Part shown: positions 55,031-63,948 of the stretch, piece after piece
Position numbering within the stretch: the stretch's first letter is position 1
How the letters are laid out: each line of letters opens with the position of its first letter
From: Candidatus Eiseniibacteriota bacterium
Lineage (GTDB): Bacteria > Eisenbacteria > RBG-16-71-46 > CAIMUX01
NCBI GenBank assembly: GCA_016712505.1
Contig: JADJQY010000008.1
Span: 1-64,000 of the forward strand
DNA: 64,000 nt
Direction: 5' to 3'
Notes under the pieces: generated by a model
Told to the model about the DNA's origin: nothing
The model's input: the letters and a program-made list of their open reading frames with translations, nothing else
Databases searched by the model: none
Program-made: the position numbers and the translations under genes

Positions 55031-57238
55031 ATGTCGCAGTTCACGCGTCGGCTCCGGGCCGTCCTGTCCGACCTGCCGGGTGCCGCACGGTTGCTCCTGG
55101 CCCCGCTCTGGTTGCTCACCAGCCTCGGCTGCTCTGATGGCGACGATCCGGGTGGAGGGTTCAACGCGCGGCCCACCGTTCTGATCACCGCGGGTGCCAC
55201 CGACTCGAGTTCGGTGAGCTACCGGGTGCGATTCGAGTGGCGCGGGGTGGACGACGACGGCGTGATCGAACGGTATCAGTACGCGATCGACGATACCGCG
55301 ACGACCTCGGCCTGGCGCGACACCACCGCCACCGCGCTGCTGCGGAACTTCCGCGCCGACCAGCCCGATCCGACCGATCCCGGCAGCGCGAGCCGCTGGC
55401 ACACCTTCTACGTGCGCGGAATCGACGACCGCGGAGCGGTCTCACGCGCCGATCGCCGGATCTTCAATGCACGTACCATCGCGCCCGTCACTCGACTGAC
55501 CGCACCGACCAGTGGCGCCGATGTCGTTGCGGTCTGTGACACCACGGTGTTTCGTTGGATCGGCGAGGATCTCGATACCGAGCGCCTGGACGGGATGCCG
55601 GTCTGGTACGAATACAAACTGGCGCGCATCTCCGGACTGGAGGTCGGCGATCGTGCCGCGCTCGATGCCCTCGAACAGGAAGACAACCTGCTCGGCGACA
55701 CCTTGGGCGCGGAGCCCGGAGCCTGGGTGCGGGTACCAAACTCCATTCGGGACGCGCGAGTCTCCGGCATTCGCCGCGGGGCCTTTTACGTGTTTGCCGT
55801 GCGCGGTATCGATGAGGCCGGGGCAATCGAGCCCGCGTTCGATCGCCGCCGGAACTTCCTCGTCTTCCAGCGGGACAACTCCGCCGGGGACAGCTTCCTC
55901 GCGGTGAGTGAGCCGGCCCTGGGACGATTCGTCGCTCCGCTCAACGGCGAGGAGTGGGTGCTCTCGGTGCCCGCGGATCGCGGTTTTCGATTCGCCTGGA
56001 ACCTGAGTTGCACTGCCTGCGGGGACCCAGACGCCCAGTACAACTACGGTCTCGACCTCCCCGACCCGGAGGACGAAGCGAACCTGGATCCGGAGGGAGT
56101 CGGCGGCTGGCGGGGCTGGGGGCCGTGGGAGGCGAACCAGGTGCCAATCCGCTTCGATCCCGCAGACGGCCCCGCCACACACACGCTACATCTCCGCGCG
56201 CGCTGCGCCCTTGATGCGCAGCGCAGTCGGTCACTCAAGATCGTCCTGAACGTCGTACCATTCACCTTCGGGAAGTTTGCCCTCGTGATCGACGACGCGC
56301 GGCTGGGATCGGCGCCCTCCGACCAGGAACATGATCAGTTTCTCCTCTCCAGCCTGCTCTTCGGCCTGAGCGAACAGGGAAGCGTCGACCAGCTGAGCGC
56401 CTGGAGTTCCGGCGATGAGGGACGTCCGCGTACGCCGATCGATATCTCGATCGAGACCCTGGCCGACTACCAGCATGTCGTCTGGTCGAGCGCACGCGGC
56501 GTCGCGACCGAGCGGACCGGCCTCTATGCCACGGAGCGGGAGCGCCAGCGGCTCTCGTTCTATCAGCACGCGGGGGGGCGTCTCCTGATCTTCGGGGGCG
56601 ACGTGGTGGGAACGACGGTCGGGGCCGGCCCGGGCAACCTCGGTTATCCCAAGCGCCCGCCGAACAACCTGGCGCAGTTGCCGCCGGAGGTCGGGTTCGA
56701 GGACGGCTCGTTCCTCTGGTCGCTGCTCCACTTGCGCGCCTATGTCGTGTCGGTGCCGAACCGGGATGACAGCTCGTTGCAGGAGAAGGCGGCCTCGGGG
56801 CTGATCGCCTGTCGGTCGGCGCATCCAGGTTACCCGGACCTGTTGCTGGACTCGGCGAAGCGCGATCCCAACCTGCTGGTGAACTGTGAGGAGAATGGCA
56901 GCAGCTGTGCCTATCAGGGGGGCGTGACCAGTTGGGAAGGGCTCCTCGACCTGGACGGGCTTGGCGTTACCGAGGCCGGCCTGGACACCCTCTACACCGC
57001 GCACACCTGGAACCGCTGGTACGATCCGGATCTGCGCCAGGGGATCGACGTGCAGTCCCCGGTCGATGGCGCGGTGGTGGGGCAGCGCTACGCCTCCACC
57101 CGTGCCGACACCCTGGCCGGGATCCAGCAGGGGCGCGTCCTCTGGCTAGGGATCCAGCCTTACGCGTTCCTGCCCGAAGGCCTCACGGCGGCCGGGCAGG
57201 CCGCGGCCAAGTGGCTGGTGCGCGGAACGGATCAGTAG
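55031..57238 (+). CDS. Large lipoprotein with Ig-like/fibronectin-like N-terminal repeats
   Basis: A 735-residue lipoprotein with signal segment LLLAPLWLLTSLGC. Two fibronectin-like beta domains follow (about 40-280: SVSYRVRFEWRGVDDDGVIERYQYAIDD and TVFRWIGEDLDTERLDGMPVWYEYKL, each with FYV(R/F)(G/A)(I/V)(D/R) strands). The C-terminal half contains an alpha/beta region (FALVIDDARLG, HVVWSSARGVATE, GGRLLIFGGDVVG) resembling glutamine-amidotransferase-like folds used in surface proteins of this kind. ATG 55031 is preceded by AAAGGA. The region upstream in the same frame is only the shadow of the glycosyltransferase gene. The family looks lineage-specific. Confidence 0.72.
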   Translation: MSQFTRRLRAVLSDLPGAARLLLAPLWLLTSLGCSDGDDPGGGFNARPTVLITAGATDSSSVSYRVRFEWRGVDDDGVIERYQYAIDDTATTSAWRDTTATALLRNFRADQPDPTDPGSASRWHTFYVRGIDDRGAVSRADRRIFNARTIAPVTRLTAPTSGADVVAVCDTTVFRWIGEDLDTERLDGMPVWYEYKLARISGLEVGDRAALDALEQEDNLLGDTLGAEPGAWVRVPNSIRDARVSGIRRGAFYVFAVRGIDEAGAIEPAFDRRRNFLVFQRDNSAGDSFLAVSEPALGRFVAPLNGEEWVLSVPADRGFRFAWNLSCTACGDPDAQYNYGLDLPDPEDEANLDPEGVGGWRGWGPWEANQVPIRFDPADGPATHTLHLRARCALDAQRSRSLKIVLNVVPFTFGKFALVIDDARLGSAPSDQEHDQFLLSSLLFGLSEQGSVDQLSAWSSGDEGRPRTPIDISIETLADYQHVVWSSARGVATERTGLYATERERQRLSFYQHAGGRLLIFGGDVVGTTVGAGPGNLGYPKRPPNNLAQLPPEVGFEDGSFLWSLLHLRAYVVSVPNRDDSSLQEKAASGLIACRSAHPGYPDLLLDSAKRDPNLLVNCEENGSSCAYQGGVTSWEGLLDLDGLGVTEAGLDTLYTAHTWNRWYDPDLRQGIDVQSPVDGAVVGQRYASTRADTLAGIQQGRVLWLGIQPYAFLPEGLTAAGQAAAKWLVRGTDQ

Positions 57239-57362
57239 CGGGGGGGGGCATCAGGCCGATGCCGGTTCGGACCGAGCAGAGTTTGCCTGGCCTCACCGTC
57301 CCCTGATCGGGCCGTGGTTCTTGGTTAAAGACCCCGCGTCGCACCGCCGATTCTCGGGGCAG

Positions 57363-57839
57363 ATGTTTCGACGCAGCAAGACAACCCACCTCCCGGCACC
57401 ATCACCCCGGCTCTTCCCGGTCCTTCGCGCCGGGCTGGTCGAGATTCACGGCTGTTTCGAGGGGGTGCTCTGGTCGGAGGGGGATGTCGTCATCGGCCGT
57501 ACCGCCCGGGCCCGGGGCGGGATCAAGGGGCGTCACGTCCTCCTGCAGGGCAAACTGGATGGGAAACTGCACGCCGACGGAACGGTCTTGCTGCAAAAGA
57601 GCGCCCGCCTCGAGGGGCAGATCTCCGGCCGCCTGCTGGTGATTGAGCCCGGGGCGGCGTGTCGGGCGAGCTGCGCAGTCGGCGATTCGGTCGCGTTGAA
57701 CGCGACCGGCGCAGGCGAGCGGGGCATGGTCGACGCACCACCGACCCCGCTCGTGGAGGCGGTCACCGCTCCTCGGTTGGTCGAATCCGCGATCGACACC
57801 GGCGATGGGGACCAGCCCCCTCTCCGCGAGGCCGCCTGA
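57363..57839 (+). CDS. Bactofilin-family cytoskeletal protein
   Basis: Bactofilins form nucleotide-free filaments from a right-handed beta-helix and serve in cell shape and protein localisation. The 158-residue protein has the helix as short repeats of glycine and hydrophobic positions: LVEIHGCFEGVLWSEGDVVIG, ARGGIKGRHVLLQGKLDGKLHADGTVLL, ARLEGQISGRLLVIEPGA, flanked by disordered ends. ATG 57363 has GGGG upstream; a TTG at 57321 would add 14 residues. It converges on rho with a 36-bp gap. Confidence 0.83.
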   Translation: MFRRSKTTHLPAPSPRLFPVLRAGLVEIHGCFEGVLWSEGDVVIGRTARARGGIKGRHVLLQGKLDGKLHADGTVLLQKSARLEGQISGRLLVIEPGAACRASCAVGDSVALNATGAGERGMVDAPPTPLVEAVTAPRLVESAIDTGDGDQPPLREAA

Positions 57840-57875
57840 CGTGCATCCCCCACCCGATCGACCCGCCTAGGTCCT

Positions 57876-59630
57876 CTACCCGAGTGCCTTGAGCAACTCC
57901 AGATTCGTCGGGTATCGCTCCATCATCTTGATCAGTCCGAGGATCGCCTCCTCCGGCTTACGTTCCATCATGAACCGCCGCAGGATGTGCATCCGGCGCA
58001 ACTCCTCGCCGCGGACGAGTTTCTCTTCCTTCCGGCTTCCGCTGGAAGGGATGTCGATGGCGGGGAAGATCCGCTTGTTGGCCAGGTTCCGATTGAGCAC
58101 CAGCTCGGTGTTTCCCGTTCCTTTGAACTCCTGGAAGATCACCTCGTCCATGCGCGAGCCGGTGTCGACCAGAGCGGTGCCCACGATGGTCAGGCTGCCG
58201 CCGTTCTCGATCTTCCGCGCCGCGCCGAAGATACGCCGCGGACCATACATGGTCGAGGCGTCGAGCCCTCCCGACCTCGTCCGACCGGAGCCGTCGGAGA
58301 AGACGTTGTAGGCACGGGCCAGTCGGGTGATCGAGTCGAGCAAGACCATGACGTCCCGCCCGGCGAGGACCTTCTCCGCCACCCGGATCATCGTCTCCTC
58401 GGTTAGGCGGACGTGATCCTCCGGCATCATGTCGTTCGAACTCGCCACCACCTCGCACGGGACTGATCGCCGGAAGTAGGTCACCTCCTCCGGGCGTTCG
58501 TCGACCAGTAGGCAGACGATGTCGATGTCGGGATGATTCTTGGCGGTGGCCTTCGCGATCGCCTCGAGCAGCATCGTCTTGCCCGCCTTTGGCGGGGAGG
58601 TGATCAGGACACGCTGCCCGCGTCCGATCGGTGCCACCAGATCGAATACCCGCATCGAGAACTCGGTCGGCTCGGTCTCCAGCGTGATCCGTTCGAACGG
58701 GTCAACGCTGGTTCCGCGCTGCATCGTGCGCAGCGTGTCGAGGAGCACCCTCTGACGGCGGCGAGGGTCGTTGGGGTTCGGTCCGCGGCCTCCGCGGCGC
58801 ATTCCGCCCTGGCGGTCCCGGCCTCCCATCTCTCGACCCCGGCCGCCAAGGTCACGGCCGCCGCCGGCCCCCATCTCGCGACCTCGTTGCCGCCGCTCGT
58901 CGATCCTTGCCCGGTGGTCATCGGGGCTGAAGCCACCTCCCCGGAGACCGCCGCGGCGGTTGTTCGGGCTGCCCCCCCGACGGGTCCCCCCGCGCTGGCC
59001 ACGGCCCCCCTCGCCACGAGCACCCTCACCGCGGGTCGTGTCCGGTCGTCCGTGGAGGTCGCGGGGACCCTGTCCTTCGCGATAGACCTGGCCCTCTCGG
59101 GGGGCCTGCCCATCGCGGTACGCCTGCCCATCGCGGTACGCCTGCCCATCGCGGTACGCCTGCGCGTCGCGTGGCGGGGCCTGCTCGCGATTGCCGAAGT
59201 TGTCCCGCTGTTCCGCGTTGTCACGCGGCGCGGGCTGGACTCGTGAATCGCGGGCGGAACGGTCCCGCCGGTTCCCCCCAGACTCGTCGACGCCCCCCGA
59301 TTCGGGCTCCGCCGGGTGCCTCCGCGGGGGGGAGGGCTCCCGGTCCTGGCCCGCGGGGCCCGCGGCCTCACGGACCCTGCCGCCGCCGGTACGGCGGCCG
59401 GTGCCGCGGGTCGGCCGGGCGGTGGTCCGCTCCTCCTCCTGAGCGCGCGCCGGCGGACGGGGGACCGGGGGGGACTGCGCCGCCTCGTTGGGCGGGGCGG
59501 CGTCACCCTCTCGCGGACGTCTCGGGGTCCGTCGCCGGGGACGGCGACCGGAATCGGAACCTGTTCCGGACTCGGGATCTTCGAAGCTCAAGTGTTGCTC
59601 CGGGTCGTCGGCGCGTGGCGCGTGCGACAT
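57876..59630 (-). CDS. rho: Transcription termination factor Rho, cold-shock domain replaced by a long RG-rich region
   Basis: Rho is the hexameric RNA helicase that ends transcription at untranslated RNA. The 584-residue protein has a normal C-terminal motor from about residue 312: FSMRVFDLVAPIGRGQR, Walker A PPKAGKTM, VDERPEEVTYF, LLDSITRLARAYN, RRIFGAARKIENGGSLTI, DEVIFQEFKGTGN, SRKEEKLV. Upstream there is no Rho_N helix bundle and no cold-shock/OB fold. Residues 1-311 are Arg/Gly/Asp/Pro-rich disordered sequence with AYRDGQ repeats and RGG-type stretches. This must provide any primary RNA binding, if it exists. ATG 59630 has no strong ribosome site, so the exact start is uncertain. Confidence 0.9.
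   Translation of the reverse strand: MSHAPRADDPEQHLSFEDPESGTGSDSGRRPRRRTPRRPREGDAAPPNEAAQSPPVPRPPARAQEEERTTARPTRGTGRRTGGGRVREAAGPAGQDREPSPPRRHPAEPESGGVDESGGNRRDRSARDSRVQPAPRDNAEQRDNFGNREQAPPRDAQAYRDGQAYRDGQAYRDGQAPREGQVYREGQGPRDLHGRPDTTRGEGARGEGGRGQRGGTRRGGSPNNRRGGLRGGGFSPDDHRARIDERRQRGREMGAGGGRDLGGRGREMGGRDRQGGMRRGGRGPNPNDPRRRQRVLLDTLRTMQRGTSVDPFERITLETEPTEFSMRVFDLVAPIGRGQRVLITSPPKAGKTMLLEAIAKATAKNHPDIDIVCLLVDERPEEVTYFRRSVPCEVVASSNDMMPEDHVRLTEETMIRVAEKVLAGRDVMVLLDSITRLARAYNVFSDGSGRTRSGGLDASTMYGPRRIFGAARKIENGGSLTIVGTALVDTGSRMDEVIFQEFKGTGNTELVLNRNLANKRIFPAIDIPSSGSRKEEKLVRGEELRRMHILRRFMMERKPEEAILGLIKMMERYPTNLELLKALG
59104..59175. repeat. 18-bp tandem repeat inside rho
   Basis: GCCTGCCCATCGCGGTAC is repeated exactly at 59104, 59122 and 59140, with a decayed fourth copy at 59158. 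It encodes AYRDGQ repeats on the minus strand. Copy number may vary between strains without breaking the frame. Confidence 0.85.
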
Positions 59631-59729
59631 GGGTAGGCCTGTGGCAAAAGGGGCGAAGACGGATTGCGCGAACGGCGCATCGCCCGTGCGGTCTGCGAAC
59701 CGGCGAACTATACCCAGTGGGCGGTTACA

Positions 59730-59759
59730 TTGCCACGGCCATCTTACGCCTGATATCCT
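59730..59759 (+). promoter_or_regulatory. Possible promoter for the ALDH-thioredoxin genes
   Basis: TTGCCA (59730-59735) and TATCCT (59754-59759) are 18 bases apart in the divergent rho/ALDH region. On the other strand TATAGT (plus-strand 59707-59712) could be a -10 element for rho. Both are pattern calls only. Confidence 0.35.
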
Positions 59760-59876
59760 GCCCGCTGGGTCCGAACCGGGTTCCCCGGCCCCGGACGAGA
59801 GAGAGCCGCCTCCCAGCGGCCACCGGGAATGGACGTTCCCCGAGGCAAAGCGTCCAAGGCAAGAAAGGGGCGCACG

Positions 59877-61399
59877 ATGAGCGCGTCGACGGTTCTGAAG
59901 GAGCTGGGCATCCACGAGGTCAACTCGGGCGTTTACGCCGAGGACTGGATTGCCGCTCCAGGCGGCGGAGAGCTGGTTTCGGTCAATCCGACCACTGGGC
60001 AGCCGCTGGCCAGGGTGCTGCAGGCGAATGAGGCGGAGTACGAACAGGTGTTCCACGCAGCGCAGCGCGCCTTCCTCGAGTGGCGGATGGTTCCGGCCCC
60101 GCGTCGCGGAGAGCTGGTCCGGGCGCTCGGCGATGCCCTGCGGGAGAAGAAGGATCTCCTCGGTTCGTTGGTCACCCTCGAGATGGGGAAGATCAAGCCC
60201 GAGGGGCTGGGCGAGGTGCAGGAGATGATCGACATGTGCGATTTCGCCGTCGGGCAGTCGCGCATGCTCTACGGATTGCAGATGCACTCGGAGCGGCCCG
60301 GCCATCGGATGTTCGAGCAATGGCACCCCCTCGGTCCGGTCGGACTGATCACCTCTTTCAACTTCCCGATCGCGGTCTGGGCCTGGAACTCGTGCCTGGC
60401 GGCGATCTGCGGCGATTCAGTGATCTGGAAGCCCTCTTCACAGACGCCACTCACCGCCATCGCGGTGCAGAAAATCGCGGCCCAGCTCTGCAAGGATCAA
60501 GGCGTGCCACCGATCTTCACCCTCTGCGTGGGCAAGGGTTCGACCGTGGGCGAGCGGCTCGTCTCCGACCGGCGCGTGCCGCTGATCAGTGCCACCGCCT
60601 CGTGCGATATGGGGCGTCGAGTCAACCGGGTGATGGCCGATCACCTCGGTCGGCGCGCGCTGCTCGAGCTGGGCGGAAACAACGCGATCATCGTGATGGA
60701 TGATGCCGATCTCTCGTTGGCCAACCGTGCGGTGCTCTTCGGTGCGGTTGGTACGGCCGGTCAACGCTGTACTTCGACCCGTCGCGTCTACCTGCACAAG
60801 AAGATCGCCGGTGAGTTCACGGAGCGGTTGCTCAGCGCCTACAAGCAGATTCGGATCGGAGACCCGCTCGAGGAGGGCACGTTGATGGGGCCGCTGGTCG
60901 ATCAGGCCGCGGTCGACATCATGCTGAAGGCAATCGATGAGGTGAAGAAGGAAGGGGAGAGATCCTGACCGGCGGGAAGCGGATCGACCGCCCGGGCTAC
61001 TTCGTCGAGCCCACGATTGCCAAGGTTCGCCCCGAGGTCAAGATCCTGCGCGAGGAGACCTTTGCCCCTCTGCTCTACCTGGTCGAGGTGGACAGCCTGG
61101 ATCAGGCGATCGAGTACCAGAATGGCGTCGATCAGGGGCTCTCGAGCGCGATCTTCACCCGGAACCTCCAGTCGGCCGAGACCTTCCTCTCGCCGCGTGG
61201 CTCGGACTGCGGCATCGCGAACGTCAACATCGGCACTTCGGGGGCAGAGATCGGCGGTGCGTTCGGCGGCGAAAAGGATACCGGCGGCGGGCGTGAATCG
61301 GGCTCGGACTCCTGGAAGATCTACATGCTGCGGCAAACCTGCACCGTGAACTACTCGAACCACTTGCCCCTCGCGCAGGGGATCAAGTTCGGCGACTAG
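59877..61399 (+). CDS. ALDH7-family aldehyde dehydrogenase (aminoadipate-semialdehyde type; frameshifted)
   Basis: An NAD(P)-dependent aldehyde dehydrogenase of the ALDH7 (antiquitin, alpha-aminoadipic semialdehyde dehydrogenase) type. It has MGKIKPEGLGEVQEMID, GPVGLITSFNFPIAVWAWN, LELGGNNAIIV, and catalytic cysteine in GTAGQRCTST near residue 298. The first frame stops at 60968. Adding one G to GGGG at 60954-60957 joins VKKEGGEILTGGKRIDRPGYF and continues through FGGEKDTGGGRESGSDSWK to 61399, about 507 residues, full family length. ATG 59877 has AAAGGGG upstream. Possible substrates are aminoadipate semialdehyde (lysine catabolism) or other omega-semialdehydes. Thioredoxin follows 36 bp later. 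Confidence 0.85.
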
Positions 61400-61435
61400 A
61401 CACAGCGCGCCCCATGAGGCGGGCGGAGGAGATTC

Positions 61436-61753
61436 ATGCATACGATCAACGATTCGAACTACGCTTCGCTGGTGGAGTCGTCGGAGCTTCCGGTGGTGCT
61501 CGACTTCGGGGCCACCTGGTGCGGGCCATGCAAGAAGCTCGAGCCGATCATCGAGGAACTGTCGAAAGAGTTGGAGGGAAAGGCGATCTTCGGCAAGGTG
61601 GACATCGATGCCGCGCAGGAGACGGCGAAGAAGTTCGGCGTCATGAGCGTACCGACGGTGATCTTCCTGAAGGGGGGTCAGCCAGTCTACAAGTTCGCCG
61701 GCCTGATGCCGAAGAACAAGATTCAGCAACTGCTCGACCAGCACCTCTGGTAG
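61436..61753 (+). CDS. trxA: Thioredoxin
   Basis: A 105-residue cytosolic thioredoxin with the active site WCGPC (cysteines 29 and 32), the buried aspartate in VVLDFGATW, and the cis-proline in MSVPTVIFLKGG. It is the likely electron source for DsbD. It is preceded by GGAGGAG, lies 36 bp after the ALDH gene, and ends in a strong terminator that is the target side of the group II intron. Confidence 0.95.
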   Translation: MHTINDSNYASLVESSELPVVLDFGATWCGPCKKLEPIIEELSKELEGKAIFGKVDIDAAQETAKKFGVMSVPTVIFLKGGQPVYKFAGLMPKNKIQQLLDQHLW

Positions 61754-61791
61754 AGCCTGACTGCGGCGCGGCTTGCGCTGACCTATGCCAG

Positions 61792-61826
61792 ACGGCGCCC
61801 CGGAAGCCCGACTTCCGGGGCGCCGT
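61792..61826 (+). terminator. Terminator hairpin of trxA, adjacent to intron insertion
   Basis: ACGGCGCCCCGGAAG and CTTCCGGGGCGCCGT form a perfect 15-bp stem with loop CCCGA. TCGCTT follows, and then the intron begins at once, so the original T-rich tail has been interrupted or displaced by the insertion. Confidence 0.85.
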
Positions 61827-61832
61827 TCGCTT

Positions 61833-63681
61833 GTGCGCCCGGCATGGGCACAGACTTAGAGGTGCAAGTCCTCTCCTGAGCAGGTCACAGCGAGGGAAGG
61901 GAAGCGCAAGGGCGGAAGGGTGACCGACCGTCCGAAGGAAGCGTGGAACGAACCCGCGGGCCGATGGACAAGAACCGGATACGAGGCGCTGCTGACCGAG
62001 GCGAGCGGGCAAGTGACCGCGAAGCCTTCGTGACCAAGGGGACGTGGCGTAAATCCGGCGGTGTTGCGGGGAAGGTCTGTGTTCTTACCCGGGGAGATCT
62101 CGCTTCACGCCTGAAAGGGCGACGCCGAGCGATCGGCGGAGCGAGAAGTCAGCCGAGGCCGTAGTAGTCGCCGCGAGGCGACGAAGGGCCGAACGAGAGG
62201 GAGAGCTTTTCGCTCACGGGGATCGGAGAGGTCAGGTCACAGATGTCCGAGCAATTGGAGCTCCCGTTCGAGGGTAGGGGTGAAGCCCCGAGTGTAGAAC
62301 GGAGTGTGGAGACCTCAACGGCTCCTCGAGAGAAAGAGGGCTCAGGAGCGAGCGGTGTCATGGAACGGGCGGTGAGCCGTCCCAACATGCTGGCCGCGTA
62401 CAAGCGAGTTCCGGGAAAACAAGGGCAGTCCCGCGATCGATGGGATGACGGTGGAAGCGCTACCGGCCTGGCTGCAGGAACATTGGGCAGGAGTCCGCGA
62501 GCAACTGCTGGCAGGCACCTACCGACCGCAGCCGGTGAAGCGGCAGCTCATCCCCAAGGCGGGTGGTGGCGAGCGCGAGCTTGGCATCCCGACCGTAGTG
62601 GACCGCCTCATCCAGCAAGCCCTGCTTCAAGTCCTCCAACCGATCTTCGATCCAACCTTCTCCGATCACAGCTACGGGTTCCGACCGGGACGCCGGGCGC
62701 ACGATGCCGTACGGCGTGCGCGAGGGTACGTCCAGGCAGGCCGTCGCTGGGTGGTGGACGTGGACCTGGAGAAGTTCTTCGACCGGGTGAACCACGACCT
62801 CTTGATGGGACGGTTGGCGAAGCGGATCGAGGACAAACGGGTGCTGCGACTGGTCCGTCGGTATCTGGAAGCAGGCGTGATGAGCCAAGGAGTGGTCATG
62901 GAGCGGCACGAAGGGACTCCGCAAGGAGGACCTCTCTCACCGCTTCTGGCCAACCTGCTCCTCGACGAAGTCGATCAGGAGCTGGACCAGCGGGGTCATG
63001 CCTTCGTGCGCTACGCCGATGACGGCAATGTCTATGTGCGGTCGAAGCGAGCGGGCGAACGAGTGATGGCTCTGCTGCGTCGTCTCTACGGCGACTTGAA
63101 GCTCCAGATCAACGAGTCGAAGAGCGCGGTGGCGCGGGTCTGGGATCGGAAGTTCCTTGGGTTCTCCCTCTGGGTGAGCGCGGGAAAGACGATCCGGGTC
63201 CGCGTCGCGGAGAAAGCTCTGAACGCGATGAAGCAACGGGTGCGATGGATGACCCGTCGCGTGGGAGGACGGAGCCTGGAGCAAGTGATCGGAGACCTAC
63301 GACCGTACCTGCTGGGATGGAAGGCATACTTCCGTTTGGCCGAGACACCGAAGATCTTCCGAGAACTTGATGAATGGATCCGTCACCGCCTCCGAGCGAT
63401 CCAACTGAAGCAGTGGAAGCGCGGCCGAACGGTCTTCCGGGAACTGACCTCTCGCGGGGTCGGTCCGGAACTGGCCCGGAGGATCGCGGCGAACACTCGC
63501 CGCTGGTGGAAGAACTCGGCGATTGGGCTGCACATCGCGATCCCGAACCGCTGGTTCACCGAACGAGGACTTCCCTCGCTCGGTGCGTGACCTCAACATC
63601 TCGAACCGCCGGATGCGGACCCGCTTGTCCGGTGGTGTGGGAGGGGAGTAGCCGGGATCACCGGCTACCCCCTATCCCGAT
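61833..63681 (+). mobile_element. Group II intron (probable class C) downstream of the trxA terminator
   Basis: The 5' end GTGCGCCCGGCATGGG matches the GUGYG start of bacterial group II introns, followed by domain I sequence (TTAGAGGTGCAAGTCCTC). About 410 bases (61833-62242) hold RNA domains without a gene, then comes the maturase. After the maturase stop, a domain V-like helix lies near 63605-63645 (GAACCGCCGGATGCGG, then CCGGTGGTGTGGG). A domain VI-like hairpin GTAGCCGG/CCGGCTAC follows, and the intron ends in CTATCCCGAT near 63681. Insertion just past a terminator stem is the known habit of class C introns. The exact 3' end is estimated to within a few bases. Confidence 0.85.
62243..63590 (+). 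CDS. Group II intron reverse transcriptase/maturase (frameshifted at an A run)
   Basis: The intron-encoded protein, about 448 residues when corrected. The N-terminus (QLELPFEGRGEAPSVERS, NMLAAYKRVPG) and the rest are in different frames. Removing one A from AAAA at 62416-62419 joins PGNKGSPAIDGMTVE. The reverse transcriptase has LIPKAGGGERELGIPTV, YGFRPGRRAHDAVRRA, DVDLEKFFDRVNHD, EGTPQGGPLSPLLAN and the catalytic FVRYADDGN. A maturase region (LRPYLLGWKAYFRLAETPKIF) closes it. There is no HNH endonuclease domain, consistent with class C introns. If the shift is real, the intron cannot move by itself. Confidence 0.9.
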
Positions 63682-63869
63682 TCCCTCTCCTCGCTCGCGG
63701 CGATGGCGACGGCGATCCGGTGCCGGGTCCTGATTCCCGCCTCCTCCTCGGTGGTTCGGGGCACGGCGCGGTCTGTGCGCCACAACCGTGAAATCGTCCC
63801 ACACTCCCGCGGCTACCCACTCGCCCGGTAACTAACTGCAATGAAGTCAGTTGGCGGCGTAGCGCGTGA

Positions 63870-63885
63870 TGGCACGACTCCTGCA
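63870..63885 (+). promoter_or_regulatory. Sigma-54 (RpoN) promoter
   Basis: TGGCACGACTCCTGCA matches the -24/-12 consensus with GG and GC exactly ten bases apart. It lies 64 bp before the last ATG in the window. The rest of the stretch 63682-63948 shows no gene and only this element. Confidence 0.75.
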
Positions 63886-63948
63886 AAGGGCAACACGACG
63901 AAAAGCCCTGGACCCGACTGCATACGGTCGATATGAAAGGAGACACTC

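Noticed and set aside
59104..59175. Repeats considered as a CRISPR array
   Set aside because: They are contiguous 18-bp units without spacers inside the coding frame of rho. No CRISPR array was seen anywhere in the window.
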